Notes: a model not told the origin generated them from the letters alone. 37,101 nucleotides of DNA from Candidatus Nitrosopumilus sp. (GCA_028377625.1 JAONKT010000005.1:1-37101); one strand, 5' to 3'; shown: positions 10,334 to 19,474, numbered from the stretch's first letter. Numbers and translations: made by a program.

Positions 10334-11530
10334 CTAGATTGTAAACCATCCAGATTTTACATATGATAAAGCGATATTGAGACCAAATAGAATAAACGTA
10401 AATGCGTAAATTGCCCACATTATAGTTTTAACTGCTTTATCTGAAAATCTTTTATCGATAATAATATGAATAAATTTTCCACCATCTAAGATTGGTAATG
10501 GCAGCATGTTGATTATGCCTATAAAAAATGAAATCATCCATAACCATAACAAGAACATTGAAACAGTTGGATCATTCCATTCGATGAAATTCATTACAGG
10601 TGTATATGCAAATGAATTATCTCGCATAATTCCAATTAATCCTCTTTCAGGATCATCTGGTGCTGGCATTACTGTTAATCCAAAGTCTAATGGTTGACCA
10701 TCTCTAAGTACAGATACAGTAGCTACATCACCTGGACTTAAACTAGGAAAATCTGCTGGACTAATAATCGGTATACCGTTAATTGAAGTGATTATATCAT
10801 TTGCAAGTAACCCTGCTTGTTCAGCACCCGAATTTTCTATAATTGAAAGTATCAAAACACCTTCAGGTAATTCATAAAATATACTCAATAATGGCTCAGG
10901 CACTACCATTGCAAAAAATGGATTTGTTAATAGTATGACACCTAACACTAATGCAAATAATACATTTGAAGTTGCACCTGCTCCAATTACTCTTAGTTTT
11001 GAAATCTTTTTAGCTTTTTCAAATTCTTCTTCATCTGGTTCTACAAATCCTGCAAACATTGCGATAAAAATTGCAAAACCACCTGTTTTTATTTTAATTT
11101 TTTCAAGTGCAGCTACAATTCCATGTCCACCTTCATGCATTACAAGTACGATTGGAATTGAAAGTAAAAAGTACGTAATAGCTGGTGCTGAAGTTAAAGT
11201 AATTCCTGGAATTAGTACAGTTAATTCATTAAATTCTGATTGTGCAACAAAAAAGTTTGAAACATTATTTAGTAAAAACCAAAATGCAAAACCCATCATG
11301 ATAAAACCTGCAACTACACTAACATTTGCAAATACTGATACTGCCGCTTTTGTTCTTCCAAGAACTCGAATTAAAACATCATTGACACTTTTATTTTTGT
11401 AAACTAGGCTGTACGGTTTAATTTCAACACCATATTTTTCTAATTTTAGAGCTTTTGCGGTTATGAAAATAGCTACCCAAGCCATTAAGACGTAGATTAT
11501 CGCATTTTCAGTAATAAAATCAAGTTCCAA
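10334..11530 (-). CDS. Site-2-protease-type membrane metalloprotease (M50) with PDZ domain
   Basis: HEGGH zinc motif, LPLPILDGGKF motif, PDZ-like segment (ENSGAEQAGLLANDIITSINGIPI), multiple TM segments; start uncertain (track 11635 overlaps divergent cutA; TTG 11530 plausible). Confidence 0.88.
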   Translation of the reverse strand: MELDFITENAIIYVLMAWVAIFITAKALKLEKYGVEIKPYSLVYKNKSVNDVLIRVLGRTKAAVSVFANVSVVAGFIMMGFAFWFLLNNVSNFFVAQSEFNELTVLIPGITLTSAPAITYFLLSIPIVLVMHEGGHGIVAALEKIKIKTGGFAIFIAMFAGFVEPDEEEFEKAKKISKLRVIGAGATSNVLFALVLGVILLTNPFFAMVVPEPLLSIFYELPEGVLILSIIENSGAEQAGLLANDIITSINGIPIISPADFPSLSPGDVATVSVLRDGQPLDFGLTVMPAPDDPERGLIGIMRDNSFAYTPVMNFIEWNDPTVSMFLLWLWMISFFIGIINMLPLPILDGGKFIHIIIDKRFSDKAVKTIMWAIYAFTFILFGLNIALSYVKSGWFTI

Positions 11531-11573
11531 ACTAATTGCTAATTTTTTAAAGTAGAGCCATTTATCGGTTACT

Positions 11574-11885
11574 ATGAAACCTGTCTTGATTATCTCTACA
11601 TATCCTAACAAAAAATCTATTTTAAAAATCGCCAATCAACTTGTCAAAACTAAGATAATAGGTTGTGTCAATATTTCAAAAATTGATTCAATTTATTCAT
11701 GGAATGGCAAAATTCAAAATTTACCAGAATATATTGCAATATTCAAAACTGTATCTAAAAATAAAACTAAACTCAAAAAAATAATTGCAGAAACTCATCC
11801 ATATGATGTTCCAGAAATAGCAGAAATTGATATTACTTCAATAAATAAATCATATTTGAATTGGTTAATTGAATCAACCAACTAA
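11574..11885 (+). CDS. cutA: Divalent-cation tolerance protein CutA
   Basis: ISTYPNKKSILKIANQLVKTKIIGCVNI and Y.W.GKIQ...E....KT, ETHPYDVPEI signatures. Confidence 0.95.
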   Translation: MKPVLIISTYPNKKSILKIANQLVKTKIIGCVNISKIDSIYSWNGKIQNLPEYIAIFKTVSKNKTKLKKIIAETHPYDVPEIAEIDITSINKSYLNWLIESTN

Positions 11886-12925
11886 GTTTCTAGAGAATAT
11901 CGTAATAGAGAAACTATTCCACCAAGACCTGTAACTCTTAGTCCAATATCTGTAGATGAATCAACACTGTAAATTTTAACTCCTTTATTTTCAACATCAT
12001 TTAAAAAATTCATTATTTCTTGCTCATTATTGTCTTGAATTATTTTATCTGAAAATACTATTGATTCCACTGCACCCAATTGATTTGCATTCAAAGTTTC
12101 ACTATAACCCATTGTAAATTTTTTACTTTTTTTATTTGCAAGAATCATTATTTCATCAATTATTGCTGCAGCTTTTGATAATTTACTATCCGACATTATT
12201 TCATGCATTGTCTGAGATTTTGTAAATGTGTAAATCCCATCTTCTCCACCTGAATCAATCCCGTCAACAACTTGAATTTTATATTTTTGTGATTTTTGTA
12301 AGTGATTTGAAAATCTTTTTTTTGTTTCACCAGGACCAAAAATTACTATCATGTCACCCTCTTTGAAAATAGAAGTTATTGCTTGATGTACATGCTCAAA
12401 AAATTTTTCAATATTAAAACTAGTTTTGTACCTCTTTCCACCAGATCCTGAATAAATATTTGGCATAAATTCTAAATGGGTTCCTCTTAATCTCGCAATT
12501 CCACAATCTGCAGTATCAATTGCAATTAAAACAAAGCTTACTTGATTATTACTTGATTTCAAAAGTTTCTTTTCAACTGGTAACCATTTTTTCTTTGAAA
12601 TTGTTATTCCATCATTGAGTTGTAAAATAAATGAATGGTGTGAACCATGTGGTACTGATTCATTACTTGATTCAGAAATTATTCCACCAATTCTTAATTT
12701 ATCTAAAACTTCATCTAGTGAAATTTTTTCTACTGTTAATGCAATTCTAATTTTAATTCTTTCTCCTTTATCTGGTCTTGAATATTCTTTATCTTGTTTT
12801 AACACTCTTGTTGTATCCCCAATTACTTTGTCATTTTCTTTAATTATACGTCGTAAATTCAATAAATCTTCTGAGTCTTCTGGAATAACTGAAATTAAAT
12901 TTTCATCTATTGTCTTTGTAATCAT
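11882..12925 (-). CDS. pelA: mRNA surveillance protein pelota (Dom34/PelA)
   Basis: N-terminal pelota domain, GPGETKKRF motif, eRF1-like C-terminal domain (GLGGIVSLLRY). Confidence 0.95.
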   Translation of the reverse strand: MITKTIDENLISVIPEDSEDLLNLRRIIKENDKVIGDTTRVLKQDKEYSRPDKGERIKIRIALTVEKISLDEVLDKLRIGGIISESSNESVPHGSHHSFILQLNDGITISKKKWLPVEKKLLKSSNNQVSFVLIAIDTADCGIARLRGTHLEFMPNIYSGSGGKRYKTSFNIEKFFEHVHQAITSIFKEGDMIVIFGPGETKKRFSNHLQKSQKYKIQVVDGIDSGGEDGIYTFTKSQTMHEIMSDSKLSKAAAIIDEIMILANKKSKKFTMGYSETLNANQLGAVESIVFSDKIIQDNNEQEIMNFLNDVENKGVKIYSVDSSTDIGLRVTGLGGIVSLLRYSLET

Positions 12926-12957
12926 GATATTGTTATAATTTACAAAAAGTAAAGTGT

Positions 12958-13374
12958 TTACTTTGTTGTTTCAGTAGTTTTTTCTTCTTGTGCTTTTTTC
13001 TTTAGATAATTTTCAACCCAATCCAAAGTAAGAACTCCGGATTCTGCTAAGTTTGTTAAAGAATTTGGAGAAGCTTCACCTGTTACTTTACCTTCCATTC
13101 TTCTTATTTGACGCCATTTTAGAGATGTGTTTCCACTTTTTGAATTATAAATAATTCCAAGAACATCTCTTGCGTTCATAAATGTAATATCTCTAATTTT
13201 TTTCAAAGTTACTTTATCTGCAGCTTCGACGTATATTGCACCCAAATTATCTTCTCTTTCTGCAAATACTTCTGCATCTTCCAAATAACTTCTTGGAGCG
13301 TATGATTTGCAAGTACTAGAGATGATAAATCTTCTAAAACTTTCTAATGTTGCTGGAGTGCTAATTGTGACCAT
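12958..13374 (-). CDS. Conserved hypothetical protein
   Basis: 138-aa continuous ORF with ordinary composition and no recognised family motif. Confidence 0.65.
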   Translation of the reverse strand: MVTISTPATLESFRRFIISSTCKSYAPRSYLEDAEVFAEREDNLGAIYVEAADKVTLKKIRDITFMNARDVLGIIYNSKSGNTSLKWRQIRRMEGKVTGEASPNSLTNLAESGVLTLDWVENYLKKKAQEEKTTETTK

Positions 13375-13449
13375 TTTGCTTGACTAACTATTCGCCATTT
13401 ATCAAGCTTCTTGAAAGACTCAATAGTATAATCTTTAAAATTTGGCTTG

Positions 13450-13508
13450 CAGGCTGTGATGATCCCTATCCTTCTGACTAATGATGAGGATCTTGAGTTC
13501 TGAGCCTG
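13450..13508 (+). ncRNA. C/D-box sRNA (2'-O-methylation guide)
   Basis: Terminal stem CAGGC (13450-13454)/GCCTG (13504-13508); box C GTGATGA 13456-13462; D' CTGA 13474-13477; C' ATGATGA 13481-13487; D CTGA 13500-13503; guide spacers 11 and 12 nt. Confidence 0.93.
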
Positions 13509-13545
13509 TCTTATGATTTTAATGCTTGATCTATATTGTTATGAT

Positions 13546-13965
13546 ATGAAATTCTTAACTGAGTACCTCAGTTTTCGTATTAAAAAACGTCGAGGATTTG
13601 TTAACATTACTCCTGATATTTCAAAATTAGTTTTAAAAAGTGAAATTCAGGAAGGTCTATGTCTTGTTAATGCAATGCATATCACTGCAAGTGTTTTCAT
13701 TAATGATAATGAAAGTGGATTGCATCATGATTATGAAAAATGGTTAGAAGAATTAGCACCACATGAACCAATTGAACAATATGAACATAATAATACCGGT
13801 GAAGATAATGCAGATGCTCATTTAAAGAGACAAATTATGGGAAGAGAAGTTGTCGTTGCAATTACAAATGGACAATTAGATTTTGGTCCATGGGAACAAA
13901 TCTTCTATGGTGAATTTGATGGTAAAAGATCAAAAAGAGTTTTAGTTAAAATTATTGGAGAATAA
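13546..13965 (+). CDS. YjbQ/UPF0047 family protein
   Basis: ITPDISKLV...[27 protein letters not shown]...[52 protein letters not shown] is diagnostic of UPF0047; ATG at 13546 preferred. Confidence 0.95.
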   Translation: MKFLTEYLSFRIKKRRGFVNITPDISKLVLKSEIQEGLCLVNAMHITASVFINDNESGLHHDYEKWLEELAPHEPIEQYEHNNTGEDNADAHLKRQIMGREVVVAITNGQLDFGPWEQIFYGEFDGKRSKRVLVKIIGE

Positions 13966-13969
13966 TATT

Positions 13970-14134
13970 TTATCCGAAATCTGCATCACGTTTTTGACTT
14001 TGTGATTCATTCTTTCTTGCAGCATCTCTAAATGCATCATCATGATTTTGAGGTCCGTGCTCACATTTTACACATGCAATTTTAAAACCATCTTCATTTT
14101 TAACATAAGTTTCGCATCCACAAAAACATGCCAT
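13970..14134 (-). CDS. Small Cys-rich zinc-ribbon-like protein (54 aa) MACFCGCETYVKNEDGFKIACVKCEHGPQNHDDAFRDAARKNESQSQKRDADFG
   Basis: Uncalled in ORF track; continuous ATG-TAA frame; CxCxC plus CVKC; upstream of the dtxR-like gene it is transcribed away from the same strand block. Confidence 0.72.
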   Translation of the reverse strand: MACFCGCETYVKNEDGFKIACVKCEHGPQNHDDAFRDAARKNESQSQKRDADFG

Positions 14135-14148
14135 GACTATTGTAATTT

Positions 14149-14625
14149 TTAATCTGATATATCTTTTGGGATATCTTTAATTTTTTTACAGCATTCGCCC
14201 ATTGGAATATCATGGTTATGTGGACTTTTTCTCGGATGACCTAACATTGTACATAATGCATCAGTAAATTGTTTATTCATATGATGTTCAATTCCACATA
14301 CCATTTCTTCATCAATTTCTACTTTTAATGCGCTATCCATTAGAACTTCTAATAATCTACTATTTCTCAACATACTAGCACCAATTTTTTCTCCTTCCTC
14401 TGTAAGATTTACACCTGCTTTGTTATACTCCACAAGATTTTTACCATTTAATTTTTTTAGCATTTGAACAACACTTGGTTGTCTAATATTGAGAATTTTT
14501 GCAATTGTACTAATTTTAACATCATCGCCTCTTTCCCTTATGTGCCAAATTGCTTTAAGATACATTTCAACATGTTCTGCTTCTGCAGTTCCAACAAATA
14601 GTTTTTCTTCCTTGCGTATATCCAT
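14149..14625 (-). CDS. DtxR/MntR family metal-dependent transcriptional regulator
   Basis: HTH region VKISTIAKILNIRQPSVVQMLKKLNGKNLVEY...LTEEGEKIG plus dimerisation/metal region CGIEHHMN, HPRKSPHNHDIP. Confidence 0.92.
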   Translation of the reverse strand: MDIRKEEKLFVGTAEAEHVEMYLKAIWHIRERGDDVKISTIAKILNIRQPSVVQMLKKLNGKNLVEYNKAGVNLTEEGEKIGASMLRNSRLLEVLMDSALKVEIDEEMVCGIEHHMNKQFTDALCTMLGHPRKSPHNHDIPMGECCKKIKDIPKDISD

Positions 14626-14627
14626 GA

Positions 14628-15395
14628 CTATACCTTCTTTGAATCTTTTAATAAATATTCAAAATACTGACGTGCAAATCCTGCCAAACCTATATGATCT
14701 GCCCAAATTGCAATAATCTCTGAAGAATTTTCACCTGCAATTTCTGGACCTAGTAAAATTACAACATATCTTTTATCAGAAATTATTCCTCCTCCAAACA
14801 AACCTTTTTTGATTTTCACATCTGCAACTCTTTTAATTGCAGTTACTGATTCTTTATTTATTTTATCTGATGTAAGGATTGTAATTTTAACTCCTTTATC
14901 ATGCAATGCTCTTAATTTTGGTAATGCTTGCTTAACTAATTCTATACCAGCTTCTGGTAATGTGATCATTACTTCATCTCTACAACTATCTACCATTTCT
15001 AAAATTTTGGCAGTGATATTGACTGCTCCTGAAAGTACCCATATGTCTGGTCTTTCACTTGTTCCACTTTTTTCGTATAGTGGAACTAATTCATTTAAAA
15101 TAATATTTTGATTTTGTAAAAAATCACTTTCCATTTTTTGTTTTGTACTTTCTACTCCAGTAGATGGTGACTTTGCAAAATATTTTGTTGGTCTTGAATC
15201 ATCTGAGCCAATCCATCCTTTATCTTCTAATGAACCTAATACCTCATAGATTTTTGAGTATGGTACACCTGATTTTTGACTAAGATCAGATGCTGTCATT
15301 TCCCCTGATTTTAGTAATGCTGAAAATGTTTTGATTTCATAACTAGTAAGCCCAATTTTTTCTAGAGATTTTTTCGTCTTATCTGTAATGCTCAT
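14628..15395 (-). CDS. TrmB family transcriptional regulator
   Basis: GLTSYEIKTFSALLKSGEMTASDLSQKSGVPYSKIYEVLGSLEDKGWI N-terminal TrmB HTH with C-terminal effector-like domain; ATG 15395 plausible start. Confidence 0.92.
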   Translation of the reverse strand: MSITDKTKKSLEKIGLTSYEIKTFSALLKSGEMTASDLSQKSGVPYSKIYEVLGSLEDKGWIGSDDSRPTKYFAKSPSTGVESTKQKMESDFLQNQNIILNELVPLYEKSGTSERPDIWVLSGAVNITAKILEMVDSCRDEVMITLPEAGIELVKQALPKLRALHDKGVKITILTSDKINKESVTAIKRVADVKIKKGLFGGGIISDKRYVVILLGPEIAGENSSEIIAIWADHIGLAGFARQYFEYLLKDSKKV

Positions 15396-15475
15396 GCGAT
15401 CTAGTCGATCAGTTTTGATATTTAAACCCGTCACGCCTGTTTCCTAAATTCCACACGGGGGCAAGTATGTAACAG

Positions 15476-15483
15476 ATTATATA
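15476..15483 (+). promoter_or_regulatory. Putative TATA box of the radical SAM gene, within dyad AACAG-N8-CTGTT
   Basis: ATTATATA about 30 nt upstream of ATG 15512, consistent with a leaderless transcript; flanked by inverted arms 15471-15475 and 15484-15488. Confidence 0.5.
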
Positions 15484-15511
15484 CTGTTTTTTGAAAACTG
15501 ATAATACAGTC

Positions 15512-17176
15512 ATGGCACTAATTCAAATTTCCAATCAATCAAGTAAAAATTTAGGCAAAAAATCTACTATCAGATTTACTCAAAGTATCTGTCCTGACTG
15601 TAACATGATTTTAGACGCTGAAGTATTTGAAAGAGATAGTCAAGTTTTCATGTCAAAAGTTTGTCCAACTCACGGTGAATGTGAGGAATTATACTTTGGT
15701 TCTTACGAAATGTACAAAAAATTCAGTACTTACTGGATGGATGGCAAAGGCGCACATTCTCCAAATGTAATGATTGACAAATGTTCTTGTCCAAATAACT
15801 GTGGTTTATGTTCAAACCACTTATCTCACAGTGGATTAGCAAACATGATTGTAACTAATAGATGTGATTTAACATGTTGGTATTGTTTCTTTTATGTAAA
15901 GAAAGGCCTTGAAGGCGCTTACATGTATGAACCAGACCATACTCAAGTTAGAGGTATGATGAAAACTCTAAGAGCAGAAAGACCAATTCCAGGAAACTCT
16001 ATGCAAATTACTGGTGGTGAACCAATGCTCAGAGAAGATATTGCTGATGTTATTCAAATTATGAAAGAAGAAGGTGTTGACCATATTCAAATGAACACTA
16101 ATGGTATTAGACATGCAATGGATCCAGAAGCAGCAAGAGAAGTAAGACTTGCTGGATGTAATAACTTGTATCTTTCTTTTGATGGTGTAACTGCAAGAAC
16201 AAATCCTAAAAATCACTGGGAAATTCCATATGCTCTTGACAGTTGTAGAAAAACAGGTACTACTGTAGTATTTGTTCCAACCGTAATCAAATCAATTAAT
16301 GATCATGAATTAGGCGGAATTATCAGATATGCACAAAAGAACATGGATGTAGTTCATGCTGTTAACTTCCAACCAGTATCATTAACCGGAAGAATGGGTA
16401 AATCTGAACGTGAAAAATATAGAATTACAGTTCCTGACTGTGTTCAAAGAATTGAAGAACAAACAGATGGTCAAGTAACTGTTGACGATTGGTTCCCAGT
16501 TCCAAGTTGTATGCCATTAACTAATGTAATTGAAGCATTCTCAAGTAAACCAAAATACGAATTATCTATTCACTTTGCTTGTGGTGCAGGAACATACATC
16601 TTTGAAGATGCAGATACAAAGAAATTTGTTCCGTTAACTAAATTCTGTGATATACAAGGAATGTTAGAACTGTTTGAAGATAAATCCGAAGAAATTCGTT
16701 CTGGTAAAAACAAATACTTTACAATGCTCGAAGTTGTTAGAAAACTAAAAGGTTTTGTTGATACTAAAAAACAACCAGCAGGATTAGATTTAGCCAAAAT
16801 GTTTGGTAATATTCTTATGAAGAGATCATTTGATTCAGTTGGTTCATGGCACGTCAAAGGATTATTCCTTGGTATGATGCACTTCCAAGACAAATACAAT
16901 GAAGATTTAGAAAGATTACAAAGATGTGATATCCATTATGTTACCCCAGATCTTAGAATAGTTCCATTCTGTGCATTCAATGTAATTCCAGAATGGTACA
17001 GAGACAGAATTCAAAAGAAATATTCTATCACTGTAGAAGAATGGGAAGAGCGTGAAGGTGTAAAACTTGAAGATGGTCTATACAGAGGTCTAATGAGACG
17101 TGGAGCAGGTGATGAACTTGCCGCTGGCTGTGCAAAGAGTCAGATGTTCCATGATGCATCTCAAGCAACAATGTAA
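15512..17176 (+). CDS. Radical SAM protein of the MJ0619 family, candidate tetraether lipid (GDGT) synthase Tes
   Basis: Rubredoxin-like N-terminus CPDC...CPTHG, auxiliary-cluster motif CSCPNNCGLCSNH, radical SAM CDLTCWYC, ITGGEPMLRED. Confidence 0.75.
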   Translation: MALIQISNQSSKNLGKKSTIRFTQSICPDCNMILDAEVFERDSQVFMSKVCPTHGECEELYFGSYEMYKKFSTYWMDGKGAHSPNVMIDKCSCPNNCGLCSNHLSHSGLANMIVTNRCDLTCWYCFFYVKKGLEGAYMYEPDHTQVRGMMKTLRAERPIPGNSMQITGGEPMLREDIADVIQIMKEEGVDHIQMNTNGIRHAMDPEAAREVRLAGCNNLYLSFDGVTARTNPKNHWEIPYALDSCRKTGTTVVFVPTVIKSINDHELGGIIRYAQKNMDVVHAVNFQPVSLTGRMGKSEREKYRITVPDCVQRIEEQTDGQVTVDDWFPVPSCMPLTNVIEAFSSKPKYELSIHFACGAGTYIFEDADTKKFVPLTKFCDIQGMLELFEDKSEEIRSGKNKYFTMLEVVRKLKGFVDTKKQPAGLDLAKMFGNILMKRSFDSVGSWHVKGLFLGMMHFQDKYNEDLERLQRCDIHYVTPDLRIVPFCAFNVIPEWYRDRIQKKYSITVEEWEEREGVKLEDGLYRGLMRRGAGDELAAGCAKSQMFHDASQATM

Positions 17177-17248
17177 AACTGATTTTTTACAATAAGTTAT
17201 ACCTTATTTTAAAAGAGTATTACTAGTTCTAATTGTGGGACTGATTTA

Positions 17249-19474
17249 ATGATCATAGAGAATCAATTATTCAAAATTGGCAATTTTAATTTCAAATTAC
17301 ATCATCTATTAGTAATTGGAATATTGATTTTATCGTTTTCAATATCCCTCATGCTTCGTTCACAAGTTCTAGATTATGGAACTGAATTATATGAATTTGA
17401 TCCATTCTTTAATTTTCGTGCAACAGAATTCCTTGTAAATAATGGTCTTTTGGAATATTTTGATTGGCATGATGTGTTAAGTTGGTATCCCAATGGACGA
17501 GATATTTCAGCAACATCACAAACCATGTTGCATTTAACTGCAGCAACAACATATCAAATTTTTGCTGGTCAAATGGAGTTGTACAATTTCACAATTTTAT
17601 TTCCTGGTATAATCGGAGCTTTAACTGCTATCATAATTTTTGCACTTGTTAGAGTAGTGGGTGGAACTACAGCTGGATTAATTGCATCTTTGCTTTTTGC
17701 AATATCTGCACCAATCCTAGTAAGAGGATTTATGGGATGGTTCAAATCTGAACCTTTAGGATTATTTTATGGTCTACTTGGATTATATTTATTTTTAAGT
17801 GGCATTAAATCTGATAATAAAAAAATTTCAATTTCTAAATTAATTGGAGGTGGAATTTTTCTAGCATTTGGTCTTGCATCATGGGGAGGAACACAATTTT
17901 TTATAATTCCTATTGGAATATTCATTTTAATTCTTCCATTTCTTCGAAAGGATTTCAGATTTTTAATTTGGAGTATTCCTGTATTTGTTACTTCATTACT
18001 ACTAACTACAGCAGTTTTTGAGAGGCCTGGTATGGAATTTGTATTGGGAATAGGAGGATTCTGTTTAATTATACCTACAATATTTTTAGTTATTTGTTCA
18101 TTTATTCAAAAATTCAATAATTCTAAAAATCAAACTCGAAATTATTTAATTTTGTTGGTAGGTATAATCTTGATTAGTTCATCTATATTGATAATTAATA
18201 TAGAAAATCATTTTTTACCTTCTCCAAGCTTTCGTTATCTAAATGCAATAAACCCATTTTTAACAACGACCAATCCATTAGTTGATTCAGTTTCTGAACA
18301 TGCAACAACAACAATTCATGAGTCCTTTTTTATGCATTCTATATTGATGATTTTTGCAGGTTTAGGAGCTTGGATAATTTTTAACAAATTAAAATCTAAA
18401 CCATCTCAAATTTTCCCAAAACATTTGGTAGCATTTTGGATAATTTTTAACAAATTAAAATCTAAACCATCTGAAGATTTTCCAAGAGATTTGATGATAT
18501 TTACACTAATTCTAGGTTTAACAGGAGTCTATGTTGGTTCGGCATTTGTTAGATTAGAATTATTTACATCAATATCTGTGATATTTTTATCTTCAATTGG
18601 ACTATCTATAATTACAAAAGAAGTTTTTAACTACAAAAAACAATTACATTCAATTCAAAATAATATCATTAAAGTTTCTTACGTGGGAGGAATTTTGATT
18701 CTAATGATTCTTCCACTGATATTTCCTGCCTCAAACTGGGTTTCAATATTAGATACACCTGCTACAATTCTAAATGGAGGATCTGGATATAAAGTAGTAA
18801 CAAATGATTGGAAAGAATCTTTAGAATGGATTAAACTAAACACTCCACCTGATTCTGTAATTTTATCTTGGTGGGATTATGGATATTGGATTACTACAGT
18901 ATCTGAAAGAACTACAGTTGTAGATAATGCAACAATAGACTCAAAACAAATTCAGAAAGTTGCCAAAATACTTGTTAGCTCTCCTGATGAAGCATGGAAT
19001 ATGCTTCAAGAAACAGGTAGTGATTATGTAGTGATATTTGTTGCTGGACAAAAATTCCAAACTACTGATGAAAATTTATTGTATTTACTTGAGGGTGGAG
19101 GAGATGAATCAAAAAAAATGTGGTTTATGAAAATAGCAGGTGTACCAATTGAAAAATATCTTCATTCTGACGGTTTTAGTGGAACAGATTATTTTTGGAA
19201 TGAAACTCTCTTAGGTAAAATGATTCCTTTTTCTTTAGTTGCATATACACATCCTAACAATCAAATTTTTCCAACATATGTACCAGGATTTATTGGAATT
19301 TATACAAATGACATTAAATATCCTGAGGATGGCAATGGTCCATTAAAATTAGTTTATGCATCATCTTCATTTACTGAACAAAAACCTGGAGTGATGATTG
19401 GTGTTTTTGTTTATGAAGTTAATAAAAATTATATTTCATCTCAAAATTTATCTGATTCAAAAACTTTTGAATAA
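17249..19474 (+). CDS. aglB: Archaeal oligosaccharyltransferase AglB/STT3
   Basis: Multi-TM N-terminal half with EFDPFFNFRATEFL, catalytic SWWDYGYWI motif, C-terminal globular domain. Confidence 0.95.
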   Translation: MIIENQLFKIGNFNFKLHHLLVIGILILSFSISLMLRSQVLDYGTELYEFDPFFNFRATEFLVNNGLLEYFDWHDVLSWYPNGRDISATSQTMLHLTAATTYQIFAGQMELYNFTILFPGIIGALTAIIIFALVRVVGGTTAGLIASLLFAISAPILVRGFMGWFKSEPLGLFYGLLGLYLFLSGIKSDNKKISISKLIGGGIFLAFGLASWGGTQFFIIPIGIFILILPFLRKDFRFLIWSIPVFVTSLLLTTAVFERPGMEFVLGIGGFCLIIPTIFLVICSFIQKFNNSKNQTRNYLILLVGIILISSSILIINIENHFLPSPSFRYLNAINPFLTTTNPLVDSVSEHATTTIHESFFMHSILMIFAGLGAWIIFNKLKSKPSQIFPKHLVAFWIIFNKLKSKPSEDFPRDLMIFTLILGLTGVYVGSAFVRLELFTSISVIFLSSIGLSIITKEVFNYKKQLHSIQNNIIKVSYVGGILILMILPLIFPASNWVSILDTPATILNGGSGYKVVTNDWKESLEWIKLNTPPDSVILSWWDYGYWITTVSERTTVVDNATIDSKQIQKVAKILVSSPDEAWNMLQETGSDYVVIFVAGQKFQTTDENLLYLLEGGGDESKKMWFMKIAGVPIEKYLHSDGFSGTDYFWNETLLGKMIPFSLVAYTHPNNQIFPTYVPGFIGIYTNDIKYPEDGNGPLKLVYASSSFTEQKPGVMIGVFVYEVNKNYISSQNLSDSKTFE
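18371..18502 (+). repeat. In-frame tandem duplication of a 66-bp unit within aglB
   Basis: TGGATAATTTTTAACAAATTAAAATCTAAACCATCT occurs exactly at 18371-18406 and 18437-18472; the remaining 30 bp of each unit match at 20/30. Confidence 0.95.

Noticed and set aside
10935-11402. Plus-strand 155-aa ORF antisense to the M50 protease
   Set aside because: Mirror of a conserved membrane protein; Thr/Ala/Ile-rich shadow composition.
14809-15111. Plus-strand ORFs 14489..14716 and 14809..15111
   Set aside because: Antisense to DtxR and TrmB regulator genes, no independent support.
16570-16899. Minus-strand ORFs 15968..16216 and 16570..16899
   Set aside because: Antisense to the radical SAM gene.
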